From: a virus
IMG/VR virus record: IMGVR_UViG_3300046746_000620
Span: 1 to 64,000 of that record
DNA: 64,000 nucleotides
Direction: 5' to 3' (one strand)
The first letter of the stretch is position 1. The number at the start of each line of letters is the position of its first letter. Below, one piece after another: positions 56,225 to 63,330 of the stretch. The position numbers and the translations under genes are program-made. The notes under the pieces are model-generated. The model did not search any database. It was not told where the DNA came from and was given only the letters and a program-made list of their open reading frames with translations.

Positions 56225-57150
56225 ATTTTTAAAATTCTTTTATCTATATAGTATTGTATGTCGCAGTGCCACATTTCAGGTCCATATTCAAGAAGTATTG
56301 GAATTAGGTTTTCGGATCTTTTTCGCCCCCCTGAAAATATAAACTGACAACTTCTAGGGAACTCATGAGATAATACTCTCATTTGATGCCATACAAAAGT
56401 TAAATTTGATTTATGCGGAGAAAAGGAATTATTTCTAATAATTTTTTCAATAGAACTTTCCACAACAATATATAAAAATGAGTCGAAAGCTACAGCTCTT
56501 TCAAGTTCTTTTTTAAATCTTTCAAACCCTACAGTCATAGTAGATTTAAAATCTGTTTCACTTTTCCTGTCAATGTATGTATGTTTATAATCCTCTCCTG
56601 ATGCCGTGTAGTCTCCAAAGTCTAATTTTTGAAGTCTAGAATTAGGGAACTTTAATGGAGTTTGCTCTCTAGTGTCAATCAATATCTCTATGTCATTTAA
56701 ATTTTTATTTTCTTTTAAAAATTTACTTTTAATAATTTTATTTAATAATGGCTCCACTTGGAGCCTCCTACAGGCTTCGCTGTAGGATTTAAAATATAAT
56801 TTATATATTTCTATTTCAGGTAAATTAAGTAATTTTAATTCTAAATGATTTGGCGCGTATTGCAAATTTTTGCTAATTATTCTTTTTTGTAATATATCTA
56901 ATAATATTTGTTGAACATGTTCATGGTCAGCTGTCGCTGCCCATTTTTCTAATTCAACATTATTCGAAAAATAAGTAGAAAAATATTGATCTTTATTTTT
57001 AAAAGGAATTAATTCATTAGTATATAAATTATATCTAGGATAATATGTTGTATAATATTCAGAAAGCAAAATTCCATGAGCTTTTATATGAGTGTGGAGA
57101 GAACGCTCACTTTTAAATTTTGACCCGCATATTTTACATGTTATACTCAA
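56221..57150 (-). CDS. ERCC4-type nuclease with N-terminal C2H2 zinc finger
   Basis: The 309-residue protein starts with a classical C2H2 finger (C5, C8, H21, H25), rare in bacterial and phage proteins but common in phage nucleases. The ERCC4-like nuclease core follows: EILIDTREQTPL (about 153), KLDFGDYTA (about 177) and YIDRKSETDF (about 195), giving the D...GDxxxxxxxxERK-type active site. It would cut branched or flap DNA in replication, repair or packaging. It is part of an overlapping chain of genes leading to terL. Confidence 0.75.
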   Translation of the reverse strand: MSITCKICGSKFKSERSLHTHIKAHGILLSEYYTTYYPRYNLYTNELIPFKNKDQYFSTYFSNNVELEKWAATADHEHVQQILLDILQKRIISKNLQYAPNHLELKLLNLPEIEIYKLYFKSYSEACRRLQVEPLLNKIIKSKFLKENKNLNDIEILIDTREQTPLKFPNSRLQKLDFGDYTASGEDYKHTYIDRKSETDFKSTMTVGFERFKKELERAVAFDSFLYIVVESSIEKIIRNNSFSPHKSNLTFVWHQMRVLSHEFPRSCQFIFSGGRKRSENLIPILLEYGPEMWHCDIQYYIDKRILKI

Positions 57151-57809
57151 CGTCTAACCCACACTGACTGTTTTAAATTTAATAAACATATATATCCATC
57201 ACTCTCCAATTGCCTCTTGGCAAGAAGAGTTTGAGAGCCGCCAGGATAATCGTTTCCTTCGAGTAACACGATAGAATGCTTACTTAGATTTGGTTTAAAG
57301 GTATTATACTGCTTTAAAACTCGTTTTTGACAAGGTTCTATTAAGTTACCAAAATGCTTTACCATGTCTTCTTCTGGATATCCTTTTAACATATTTAGAC
57401 ATTCTAATGTTGTTATATTTTTGTCTATCTTATTTTTAATTTCTTTTATTGGATATGTTATATCATTTATTATTAATAAATCTATATTACTTGAATGATT
57501 TAATTTTATATCAGTAGATATAGATACTTTATTAATATCATAATTTTTATATAATGTTGATTTTATGTTATTTAATCTACTTTGACTAATATTATTAGTA
57601 TCTAAATAAAATTCATAAGTGCCCATTTCTATGTCTTCAATAAATTCTCCCAATACTGAATAAAAATCTATAGGTGAATACTCGAAATCTCTTACCTGAC
57701 CCCCAACTTGAACAATAGAAGTCAACCCATAGCTTTTAAAGAGATTTAGAGCTAATTGAGTGGTATAATAACGTTCACCCCACAAACTATAATCAGTTTT
57801 AAATTGCAT
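57147..57809 (-). CDS. Methyltransferase-fold-like protein, function unknown
   Basis: A 220-residue protein. A first block, TSIVQVGGQVRDFEYSPIDFYS, resembles a degenerate SAM-binding loop. LLIINDITYP is a possible motif II strand, and the end (SIVLLEGNDYPGGSQTLLAKR, then VWVRR) resembles C-terminal blocks of sugar-linked methyltransferases. The usual GxGxG is missing. Low confidence in activity. It overlaps both neighbours by 4-11 bp. Confidence 0.45.
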   Translation of the reverse strand: MQFKTDYSLWGERYYTTQLALNLFKSYGLTSIVQVGGQVRDFEYSPIDFYSVLGEFIEDIEMGTYEFYLDTNNISQSRLNNIKSTLYKNYDINKVSISTDIKLNHSSNIDLLIINDITYPIKEIKNKIDKNITTLECLNMLKGYPEEDMVKHFGNLIEPCQKRVLKQYNTFKPNLSKHSIVLLEGNDYPGGSQTLLAKRQLESDGYICLLNLKQSVWVRR

Positions 57810-58848
57810 CTTCTTTACTAATACCTAAAACTCTAGCCTTCCAGCTATCCATTCTCTCAAGCGAATCAGCTTCTTCTTTTATTAATAATTTTTGTTTTTC
57901 TGCCATCTCTACCATTCTAGTTCTATCTTCTTCATTTTGAAACACCTTCACTAACGATAATATAGATGCATTATCTTTATGTTTATTTTTGACACGCTCT
58001 TTTCTATCACCATTTAAACGCGCGATTAATGTTTCTTGCCTCTTTTCGCATTGATTATATTCTTCGCTCTTTGTTTTTAATAATTCCGCTAATCTAACAG
58101 TCATATCTTGTTGGTCTTCACATTCTTCAAACATGCGATTTAATTTATCTATTGCTTTACTGATATTTTTTAAATGTATATAATCCATACAAACATTTAT
58201 ATATAAATTTAATTCATCACTTGTTAAGTCTGGTTTATCCCATACAGATCTTATATATTCAGCCTCAAAGAGTTTTCTATCATCTCCAGATGTATAAGTA
58301 TTAATAACTTGAATAAAACGAGGAGCCGAAAGAAATTTCATCGAACTTTCTAAATTGTCTAAATCGCCTCTATTTAGCTTTTTTTCATCTAGATCCTCTT
58401 GGCAGTATTCATTTACCTTTTTAACTACCCTAGAGATTGATTTAGGGGCAAAATATTGGCTATTTAAGGCTGTTTCTGAGGAATGTAATAACCTGAAGTC
58501 AACATCTTCGATGAATTTAGCAACCTCGGTAACTTCTTTACTTAAATTAGTTACATTTATTTCTGGAAAAATAATTTTTGAAATTTCATAAGCCGTCATT
58601 CCTTCTTTCGCATATTGAATCATAAACTCTTTCTGTTCTTGAGAGAATGTTATATCTTCTTTTTTTTCTTTTTTTGTTGTATTGTAATTTAACTCTCTAT
58701 CAACCAAAAATTTTCTAACAGCTCTCCCCTCTTTTGTTCTTCCATCTAAGCTTTCATCATTGAATGTCAATCGGGTTAATTCTATTAGGTCAGGAACCCT
58801 ATCATAATTCTCAATTATAAAATTAGCTTGTATTTCTGTAAGTTTCAT
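57799..58848 (-). CDS. Helical protein upstream of packaging genes, candidate small terminase
   Basis: A 349-residue all-helical, charged protein. Residues about 1-90 hold two short helix-turn-helix-like segments (MKLTEIQANFIIENY and FSQEQKEFMIQYAKEGMTAYEISKIIF). The rest forms long helices and a C-terminal coiled region. N-terminal HTH plus an oligomerising helical core is the plan of small terminase subunits, and terL is four genes downstream, but no motif proves it. Confidence 0.4.
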   Translation of the reverse strand: MKLTEIQANFIIENYDRVPDLIELTRLTFNDESLDGRTKEGRAVRKFLVDRELNYNTTKKEKKEDITFSQEQKEFMIQYAKEGMTAYEISKIIFPEINVTNLSKEVTEVAKFIEDVDFRLLHSSETALNSQYFAPKSISRVVKKVNEYCQEDLDEKKLNRGDLDNLESSMKFLSAPRFIQVINTYTSGDDRKLFEAEYIRSVWDKPDLTSDELNLYINVCMDYIHLKNISKAIDKLNRMFEECEDQQDMTVRLAELLKTKSEEYNQCEKRQETLIARLNGDRKERVKNKHKDNASILSLVKVFQNEEDRTRMVEMAEKQKLLIKEEADSLERMDSWKARVLGISKEDAI

Positions 58849-59576
58849 AATATATCTTGTTTTTTAATCACTTGTTTTGCAATAATTTTAAATTGTTTTT
58901 CTGCATTTTTAATTTGTTTATAACCTGCAGATCTACCTTTTTCATTAGAGATATACCCTAATTTCTTAGCTATTTCATCATGTGGTAGATGAAGAATATA
59001 AAGCATTTCGTAAATTTTAAATTGCTTAGGGGTTAACTTGAGCTCCATAGCTTCATGCAATCTTTGAGCAGATAAATCTAAATTAAAACCATTAGAACAT
59101 GTAATTCTATCTTCTTTATCTGTTATTGTGGCTGCCAAATTTATATCAAAAGAGCTTTTTTTTCCTACAAGCCATTTTTTATATAATGGACATGTTTTAT
59201 CTTGGAGCCCCGATTTTGTCCAGCTGCAAAAATTTTCATTATCATTATAATTATCTTGAGCTCCAGAAGAATTAAATGGACATTGAACACAGGGTTTAAC
59301 AAAATTTCCATAATAATTTCTTAATAAATTTTTAAGCTGATTAGATATGATTCTATTCAACCATGGCTTCATAGGGCGTTTTTGATCCCACAAAGACCAT
59401 TTTTTTTCAATATGCACTAATATTATTGACTTTATATCTTCCCACGATATCCAGCTAATGGCATTTAGAAACCACTTACCCCTCCTTTTCTCTACACAGG
59501 CTTCTACTTCTTCAAAACTCTCAATAAATGTTATTTTTCTAGGTCGTCCCCTCTTCTTCATTCTGTTTTGGCCCAA
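58845..59576 (-). CDS. Sigma-factor-like DNA-binding protein with AT-hook and Cys cluster
   Basis: A 243-residue protein. It opens with an AT-hook-like KKRGRPRK. RPMKPWLNRIISNQLKNLLR (about residue 70) matches a divergent sigma region 2. An inserted Cys set (CVQC, then CSW and CPLY, about 95-135) could bind zinc. LTPKQFKIYEMLYI...HDEIAKKLG (about 180-210) is a region-4-like helix-turn-helix. It is probably a phage late transcription factor upstream of the virion genes. The start at 59576 or the ATG at 59561 are both possible. Confidence 0.65.
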   Translation of the reverse strand: MGQNRMKKRGRPRKITFIESFEEVEACVEKRRGKWFLNAISWISWEDIKSIILVHIEKKWSLWDQKRPMKPWLNRIISNQLKNLLRNYYGNFVKPCVQCPFNSSGAQDNYNDNENFCSWTKSGLQDKTCPLYKKWLVGKKSSFDINLAATITDKEDRITCSNGFNLDLSAQRLHEAMELKLTPKQFKIYEMLYILHLPHDEIAKKLGYISNEKGRSAGYKQIKNAEKQFKIIAKQVIKKQDIL

Positions 59577-59820
59577 ATATCTCCTCAGCCGAGAATGTTT
59601 TTCTTTGCATCGGGGAGACTGTGTAATTTAACTTTCTAATATTTGGGACAAAATTAGAATCACTCTCAAAATCATTAAGCTCTTCACTAATTTCTACACT
59701 ATTGCTTATGTTTTTTGAACTCGTAGCGCTGAAGTTTCCACCACAAAAACTACAGAACTTTGGCTCAATTCCAAGGTATTGATTTTTTTTACCACATTTT
59801 TTGCAATATTTGTAGCTCAT
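59539..59820 (-). CDS. Small zinc-ribbon protein
   Basis: A 93-residue protein with two CxxC pairs (YCKKCGKKN and FCSFCGGNF, residues 5-28) forming a zinc ribbon, then an acidic Ser-rich tail. It overlaps the sigma-like gene by 38 bp and the membrane protein gene by 4 bp, so expression is coupled. A transcription accessory role is a guess. Confidence 0.6.
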   Translation of the reverse strand: MSYKYCKKCGKKNQYLGIEPKFCSFCGGNFSATSSKNISNSVEISEELNDFESDSNFVPNIRKLNYTVSPMQRKTFSAEEIFGPKQNEEEGTT

Positions 59821-60041
59821 TTTATGATATACACAGTTTTTTGTTGAGACCCTGTAGAGGTTTCTTTAAAGAACGGGCTGCTGTTAGATTCTATAATTAC
59901 AATTTGACTGTTATCTATATGTAATTTTTTTTGTAAATTTTCTGCCAATAAATCTCGCCTTTTATTCTCTCTCTTTTTATTTATTAGCGCAACGCAAATT
60001 GCCGAAAATGCTCCTATTAAAGCTGATATTACAATTTCCAT
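59817..60041 (-). CDS. Small single-span membrane protein
   Basis: A 74-residue protein with an N-terminal hydrophobic segment (MEIVISALIGAFSAICVALI) followed by a basic stretch KKRENKRR, so probably N-out, C-in. The soluble tail is strand-like. Function unknown. Confidence 0.55.
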   Translation of the reverse strand: MEIVISALIGAFSAICVALINKKRENKRRDLLAENLQKKLHIDNSQIVIIESNSSPFFKETSTGSQQKTVYIIK

Positions 60042-60067
60042 ACATACATTATAATATGTACATATGT

Positions 60068-60265
60068 TTATTTTTCAATAATTTTTATTTCAGCAATTTT
60101 ACAATCTATTACGCATTCAGAAAAAAGCCCCATGCAATTATCAAGAGATATGACAGCTTTTTGGAAACCATGGTCAGAAAACCCTATTTGTGTATATATT
60201 TTTATTATTCTACCTGAAACTTCAGTATTGTTGTGGTAAAATCTTATATGCTCACCTTCTCTCAT
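60068..60265 (-). CDS. Small beta-rich hypothetical protein
   Basis: A 65-residue protein beginning MREGEHIRFYHNNTEVSGRI, with the look of a small beta barrel. No motif is recognised. It lies just after a strong RNA hairpin region (60276-60350), whose base is about ten bases before its start codon, suggesting control by RNA structure. Confidence 0.55.
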   Translation of the reverse strand: MREGEHIRFYHNNTEVSGRIIKIYTQIGFSDHGFQKAVISLDNCMGLFSECVIDCKIAEIKIIEK

Positions 60266-60275
60266 AACACATTAA

Positions 60276-60350
60276 AACCAAGAGGTTGGGCATGTATTGT
60301 GTAATGGCCCCCCAACCACTGTTAAATTTTCTGCCCAACCTCTTTTGGTT
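60276..60350 (-). promoter_or_regulatory. Structured leader with mutually exclusive pairings
   Basis: The arms AACCAAGAGGTTGGGCA (60276-60292) and TGCCCAACCTCTTTTGGTT (60332-60350) pair over 17 bp with a two-base bulge. A third segment, CCCCCCAACC (60308-60317), can instead pair with GGTTGGG of the first arm. Such competition is typical of attenuators. In the minus-strand RNA the long stem ends in UUUUAA just before the 65-residue gene. Confidence 0.6.
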
Positions 60351-60477
60351 AAATTTTTTTTTAAATTTTCGCAAAACTTCCACGTTTATATTTACACTTT
60401 TAAAAGGTAAAGGGAAAAAGGACTGTGTTAAAAATATAGTCCACACAGGAAATTTTTTTGGACTATTTTAATTTAAT
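60351..60477. other. Non-coding gap after the PhoH gene
   Basis: Between the structured leader and the PhoH stop there is only AT-rich DNA and the PhoH terminator. A 64-codon minus-strand frame crosses the region but runs through both hairpins and has no supporting start signal, so it is not called. Confidence 0.5.
60431..60469 (-). terminator. Terminator after the PhoH-like gene
   Basis: ATAGTCC (60436-60442) pairs with GGACTAT (60460-60466) over a 17-base loop, extended by A/T pairs. In the minus-strand RNA it is followed by AUUUUU. It lies 9 bp past the PhoH-like gene. Confidence 0.65.
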
Positions 60478-61209
60478 TCAAGATTTTAATTCTTCTAGTT
60501 TTTTAACTATATATTTTAATATCTCGCTTCTTTTTATATCTTTATGATCAAAATCAAAAGTATGTATCCCTTGCCTTTTAGAGCTTTCTTCATCAAAGAG
60601 TTCTTTAATTGGAGATAAACCACTCTTTCCGTTTATATCGCTTTGCATTATATCTCCGCAAATAAACATTTTTGTGTTTTCTCCTATTCTCGTAATTAAA
60701 GTTACTAACTCTTTTAAACTGAAGTTTTGAGCTTCGTCGGCTATTACGATTTGATCGTTTAAGCTGGCTCCTCGTAAATAGTTGATTGGCATAGCTGTAA
60801 TTACACCTTTGTCAACTAAATTTTTTGCTGTTGATATTGGTATTAACTCATACAGTTTATCATTAAGCGGCATCATAAATGGGCAAAATTTCTCATCAAC
60901 ATTTCCTGGTAATGCGCCCATGCCCCTGTCAGCACTTTCAATGATTGTTCGCACATAACTAATACTATAGTTATTATTCATATTAAATAATTGAAGAGCA
61001 CCGTAAATAGCCATAAACGTTTTACTTGTTCCAGCAGGACCGTTTATAAAAATTATCTTAGTATCTCTGTCAAATATTAACTTCAACAACTCTTGTTGTT
61101 TATCAGAAAAATCTATTTTTTTGAGCTTCACTTTTGTCTTAGACATGGAGCTCATGATTTTTTCTATTTCTTGATCGTCTTCTATTTCAGATTTTTTGCG
61201 TCTTGGCAT
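60478..61209 (-). CDS. phoH: PhoH-like ATPase
   Basis: The 243-residue protein has Walker A NGPAGTSKTFMA (about residue 56), YVRTIIESADRGMGALPG (about 90, the substrate or nucleotide loop of PhoH proteins), Walker B QIVIADEAQNF (about 155) and the sensor-like FICGDIMQSD. Length and order match phage PhoH proteins, which are common in marine phages; their role (RNA-related, possibly phosphate stress) is unsettled. The ATG at 61209 is chosen because the longer frame starts in front of the -10 box. Confidence 0.9.
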   Translation of the reverse strand: MPRRKKSEIEDDQEIEKIMSSMSKTKVKLKKIDFSDKQQELLKLIFDRDTKIIFINGPAGTSKTFMAIYGALQLFNMNNNYSISYVRTIIESADRGMGALPGNVDEKFCPFMMPLNDKLYELIPISTAKNLVDKGVITAMPINYLRGASLNDQIVIADEAQNFSLKELVTLITRIGENTKMFICGDIMQSDINGKSGLSPIKELFDEESSKRQGIHTFDFDHKDIKRSEILKYIVKKLEELKS

Positions 61210-61222
61210 GTCTATCAAAGAT

Positions 61223-61251
61223 ATACTATATGATACACAATTAAAATTCAA
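61223..61251 (-). promoter_or_regulatory. Promoter of phoH and the leftward unit
   Basis: On the minus strand TTGAAT (61246-61251) and TAGTAT (61223-61228) are separated by 17 bp. The ATG is 13 bases after the -10 box. It fires away from the early promoter at 61426-61454. Confidence 0.65.
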
Positions 61252-61425
61252 GTGTCGCCGATTTTTTTTTGAAAAATGTTATTCACAAAAGATCGAAGCT
61301 TTGATTTTTTGAGAAAAACCACCCCCCCGCCAAATCTGTCAAGCTTAATCTGTAAAAAATTCAAAAAACGGGGGACATCCTTAAATTTTTAAAAATAAAA
61401 ATAATAGTTTTTTTTTTGAATTAGT
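61252..61425. other. Divergent non-coding region with C- and G-runs
   Basis: This 174-bp gap separates leftward and rightward transcription. It holds long A- and T-runs, a C-rich run (CCACCCCCCCGCC, 61320-61332) and, about 40 bp on, a G-run (ACGGGGGACAT). The runs could pair with each other and stand out in AT-rich DNA. It might serve as an origin, packaging site or operator; nothing in the sequence decides this. Confidence 0.45.
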
Positions 61426-61454
61426 TTGACGTGAAGCTCTTTTTTGTTTAGTTT
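61426..61454 (+). promoter_or_regulatory. Leaderless early promoter P1
   Basis: TTGACG (61426-61431), 17 bp, TAGTTT (61449-61454), then GTATAT directly followed by the ATG at 61461. The same arrangement precedes the gene at 62417. Transcription should start at or next to the start codon. Confidence 0.7.
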
Positions 61455-61460
61455 GTATAT

Positions 61461-61673
61461 ATGAACATTACTAAAGGATTAAAAGTCGGAAGCCTTTACC
61501 ACTCAAAGGTTAATAATAAAGTTGTTCGTCTCGTGTCTATCGACAGAGTCGGATCTCAACGGATCGCAACGATCAAGCATCATGCGCAAAATCATCTTTT
61601 CGAGTCAGAGGTTTTTATCTCTGACCTAATCAAGGCAACTGCCGATCAAGTCAAGGCTTACTTTAAAAGGTAA
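61461..61673 (+). CDS. Small early protein
   Basis: A 70-residue basic protein (MNITKGLKVGSLYHSKVNNK...). Its strand-rich start (VVRLVSIDRVGSQRIATIKHH) suggests a small SH3-like or OB-like barrel. It is leaderless behind promoter P1 and heads a unit with the next three genes. GC content is visibly higher than in the virion genes. Function unknown. Confidence 0.65.
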   Translation: MNITKGLKVGSLYHSKVNNKVVRLVSIDRVGSQRIATIKHHAQNHLFESEVFISDLIKATADQVKAYFKR

Positions 61674-61709
61674 GTCTTGACACAACACACAAGGAAAGGT
61701 AAAAAAGAA

Positions 61710-61880
61710 ATGATTAAAATACTACGAAACCCTAACTTTTCAAATTGGTTTGACATTCGCCTTTTTGGGGAACTAATAGACAACGCAAAATCACAAGCAA
61801 AAGCCTTGCAAATTGCAAAACAAATAAAACGAAACAATCCACATTTTCAAATCGTAACAGAGGGAGAAACAAATGCGTAA
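61710..61880 (+). CDS. Small early protein
   Basis: A 56-residue basic protein (MIKILRNPNFSNWFDIRLFG...). The ATG at 61710 is chosen over a TTG at 61677 because AGGAAAGG precedes it by about ten bases. The sequence is an alpha/beta mini-protein with an AKSQAKALQIAKQI helix. The last 8 bases overlap the next gene. Function unknown. Confidence 0.6.
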   Translation: MIKILRNPNFSNWFDIRLFGELIDNAKSQAKALQIAKQIKRNNPHFQIVTEGETNA

Positions 61881-62169
61881 AGTAACAGAAAGAATTAAAC
61901 AAGCCTTTGAGCAAGGCACTTCTCTAAAGGTCGGCAACACAAGAACAGACGGCACAAGCGTCTTCTTGCATGGTAACGAGATAATCAAACGAGATGAAAG
62001 CGGGCTTGTAATGGCTACGCTTGCAGGATGGAACACGCCAACCACAAGGGAAAGAATCAACGGCATAACAGGATTGGGCATCTACCAAAAGAACTTTGCT
62101 CCTATGCTAAACGGGCAAGAAATTGACGAATACGATTGGGTGACGCATACAGAGGAGGTGTATGTATGA
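61873..62169 (+). CDS. Conserved-type small phage protein
   Basis: A 98-residue protein with a helix (VTERIKQAFEQGTSLKVGNT), then DGTSVFLHGNEI and LAGWNTPTTRERINGI. I have the impression that this block recurs in small proteins of many phages and plasmid-like elements, without a known function. AGGGAG lies seven bases before the ATG. The stop overlaps a downstream mini-gene. Confidence 0.65.
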   Translation: MRKVTERIKQAFEQGTSLKVGNTRTDGTSVFLHGNEIIKRDESGLVMATLAGWNTPTTRERINGITGLGIYQKNFAPMLNGQEIDEYDWVTHTEEVYV

Positions 62170-62216
62170 CTTGCATAATCCTCTTATCCATTGCATTATA
62201 CTTCTACTCTAAATAA
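62166..62216 (+). CDS. Possible 16-residue hydrophobic peptide
   Basis: The ATG overlaps the previous stop (ATGA) and is preceded by GAGGAGGTG, a strong ribosome site. The peptide MTCIILLSIALYFYSK is one short hydrophobic segment with a lysine end, long enough for a membrane-inserted microprotein. It ends right before element A. It could also be chance coding. Confidence 0.35.
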   Translation: MTCIILLSIALYFYSK

Positions 62217-62221
62217 AATAA

Positions 62222-62300
62222 GCCGCCTAAGTGACTGAATAACAAGCACTTAGAGCGCGGCGCTGCCGCGTGACCTAAGTACTTAATAAACAACAACTTA
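62222..62300 (+). repeat. GC-rich double-palindrome element A
   Basis: Two 25-bp modules of the form TAAGT-N15-ACTTA (62228-62252 and 62276-62300) flank a 23-bp GC-rich spacer that contains the perfect hairpin CGCGGC-GCT-GCCGCG. Element B at 63331-63409 has the same 25-23-25 layout. It lies directly after a gene end and could be an RNA structure, a terminator or a protein-binding site. Confidence 0.85.
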
Positions 62301-62367
62301 CGAAAGTCTCGTACAGAAATCATGCCAATTCATGTAATAGAATAATGCAATAAAATAGTTGCCAAAT

Positions 62368-62410
62368 AATTCAAAATAAATTTGACTTTAGTTAATAGAT
62401 GCTTTAGTTT
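62368..62410 (+). promoter_or_regulatory. Leaderless early promoter P2 with shared upstream box
   Basis: TTGACT (62382-62387), 17 bp, TAGTTT (62405-62410), then ATATAT and the ATG at 62417. The stretch AATAATTCAAAATAAA in front of the -35 box is repeated exactly in front of P3, so it is probably an UP-like or regulator-binding element. Confidence 0.7.
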
Positions 62411-62416
62411 ATATAT

Positions 62417-62767
62417 ATGAAATCAATATACAATACAGACACAGAAGAATTTACTTTTAACTTTTTAATGAGCATCGAGGGTGCAACTTATAGAATCGAA
62501 GCCGTAGCTTGTCAAGATGACATCTTGCTGAGCGAACAATATCGTCCCGAATATATCGACGTTTATATGGCTAAATTAATAAATGACAAAACAGGTGAAT
62601 TTATAGAATCAAGCATCTATAAAAACACAGATCTTTTAAAGGTTGTGAGCGACAAGCTCACAGAAAGGCTAATTACAAATGCAAGCAAAACTTGGTTTGT
62701 TACTGATGCGCCAAGGCTTTTCCGTGAGCAATTCGACACTTGCCTTGAAATAATGTTTCAAAAATAA
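62417..62767 (+). CDS. Hypothetical early protein
   Basis: A 116-residue acidic alpha/beta protein (MKSIYNTDTEEFTFNFLMSI...). Strands in the first half (YRIEAVACQDDILL, YIDVYMAKLIND) and two helices in the second are visible. No motif is recognised. Leaderless behind P2, as a single-gene unit. Confidence 0.65.
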   Translation: MKSIYNTDTEEFTFNFLMSIEGATYRIEAVACQDDILLSEQYRPEYIDVYMAKLINDKTGEFIESSIYKNTDLLKVVSDKLTERLITNASKTWFVTDAPRLFREQFDTCLEIMFQK

Positions 62768-62810
62768 TTCAAAATAAATTTGACAAAAGTTAAAAAATAG
62801 ACGATAGTAA
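62764..62810 (+). promoter_or_regulatory. Early promoter P3
   Basis: TTGACA (62780-62785) follows the same AATAATTCAAAATAAA box as P2. The -10 is less clear: GATAGT at 17 bp or TAGTAA at 19 bp. The ATG at 62814 comes 3-5 bases later, so the transcript should be nearly leaderless. Confidence 0.55.
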
Positions 62811-62813
62811 GGT

Positions 62814-63149
62814 ATGACAGAAATAAAAATAGAATTCGACGAAGTAAACAATGAAGAGTTTTCCGCCTATGCTGAAGTAGGCGAGGAATACTACGAACTG
62901 CAAGGCACAACATGGACAGATGAGCAAGAGTCTCTTTATGGAGATCAAGTCTCAGCCGTTCACTTAGTGGCTTACTTTGATACTCTTGAAAGCGTGAAGC
63001 GCTTCGATGGCAACGGCAAACAAATTGATTCAATGAACTTGGATCTTATCAAAGCAATTAAAAAAGAACTTAATAAAAACATGGATGAAGAGATAGGATC
63101 ACACTCTTGCCGTGTTGACTACTCGCCACAATACTACGACCTAATCTAA
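62814..63149 (+). CDS. Hypothetical acidic early protein
   Basis: A 111-residue very acidic protein (MTEIKIEFDEVNNEEFSAYA...) with strand-like repeats and a Glu/Asp-rich surface. Acidic early phage proteins often act as inhibitors that mimic DNA, but nothing specific supports this here. A short gene follows two bases later. Confidence 0.65.
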   Translation: MTEIKIEFDEVNNEEFSAYAEVGEEYYELQGTTWTDEQESLYGDQVSAVHLVAYFDTLESVKRFDGNGKQIDSMNLDLIKAIKKELNKNMDEEIGSHSCRVDYSPQYYDLI

Positions 63150-63151
63150 TC

Positions 63152-63325
63152 ATGGAATACATAAAAAACACGATCAACAAATTAAGAACTCAAATCATGG
63201 CATTGAATAGCGAAAGAATCAAGGCAATGAAATTGAACAATAAAAAGAAGGCTTCAGACATTGAAGCTATACAAATAGAATTAGACAATCAAATAGCACG
63301 ATTGGAAGGTCTCGCACACCGATAA
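63152..63325 (+). CDS. Short helical early protein
   Basis: A 57-residue protein starting MEYIKNTINKLRTQIMALN. Heptad-like hydrophobic positions throughout predict one amphipathic or coiled-coil helix. It starts two bases after the previous stop and ends six bases before element B. Function unknown. Confidence 0.55.
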   Translation: MEYIKNTINKLRTQIMALNSERIKAMKLNNKKKASDIEAIQIELDNQIARLEGLAHR

Positions 63326-63330
63326 GATCA

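Noticed and set aside
60252-60446. 64-codon minus-strand frame
   Set aside because: It crosses a terminator and the structured leader and overlaps the start of the 65-residue gene; no supporting start.
61791-62081. Minus-strand frame inside the early region
   Set aside because: Antisense to two well-supported plus-strand genes.
62222-62300. Element A considered as a tRNA gene
   Set aside because: No acceptor stem, T-loop GTTCRA motif or anticodon arm. The symmetry is that of two palindromes.
62758-63033. Minus-strand frame over P3 and the gene at 62814
   Set aside because: Antisense shadow with Arg/Leu/Ser-rich composition and no start signal.
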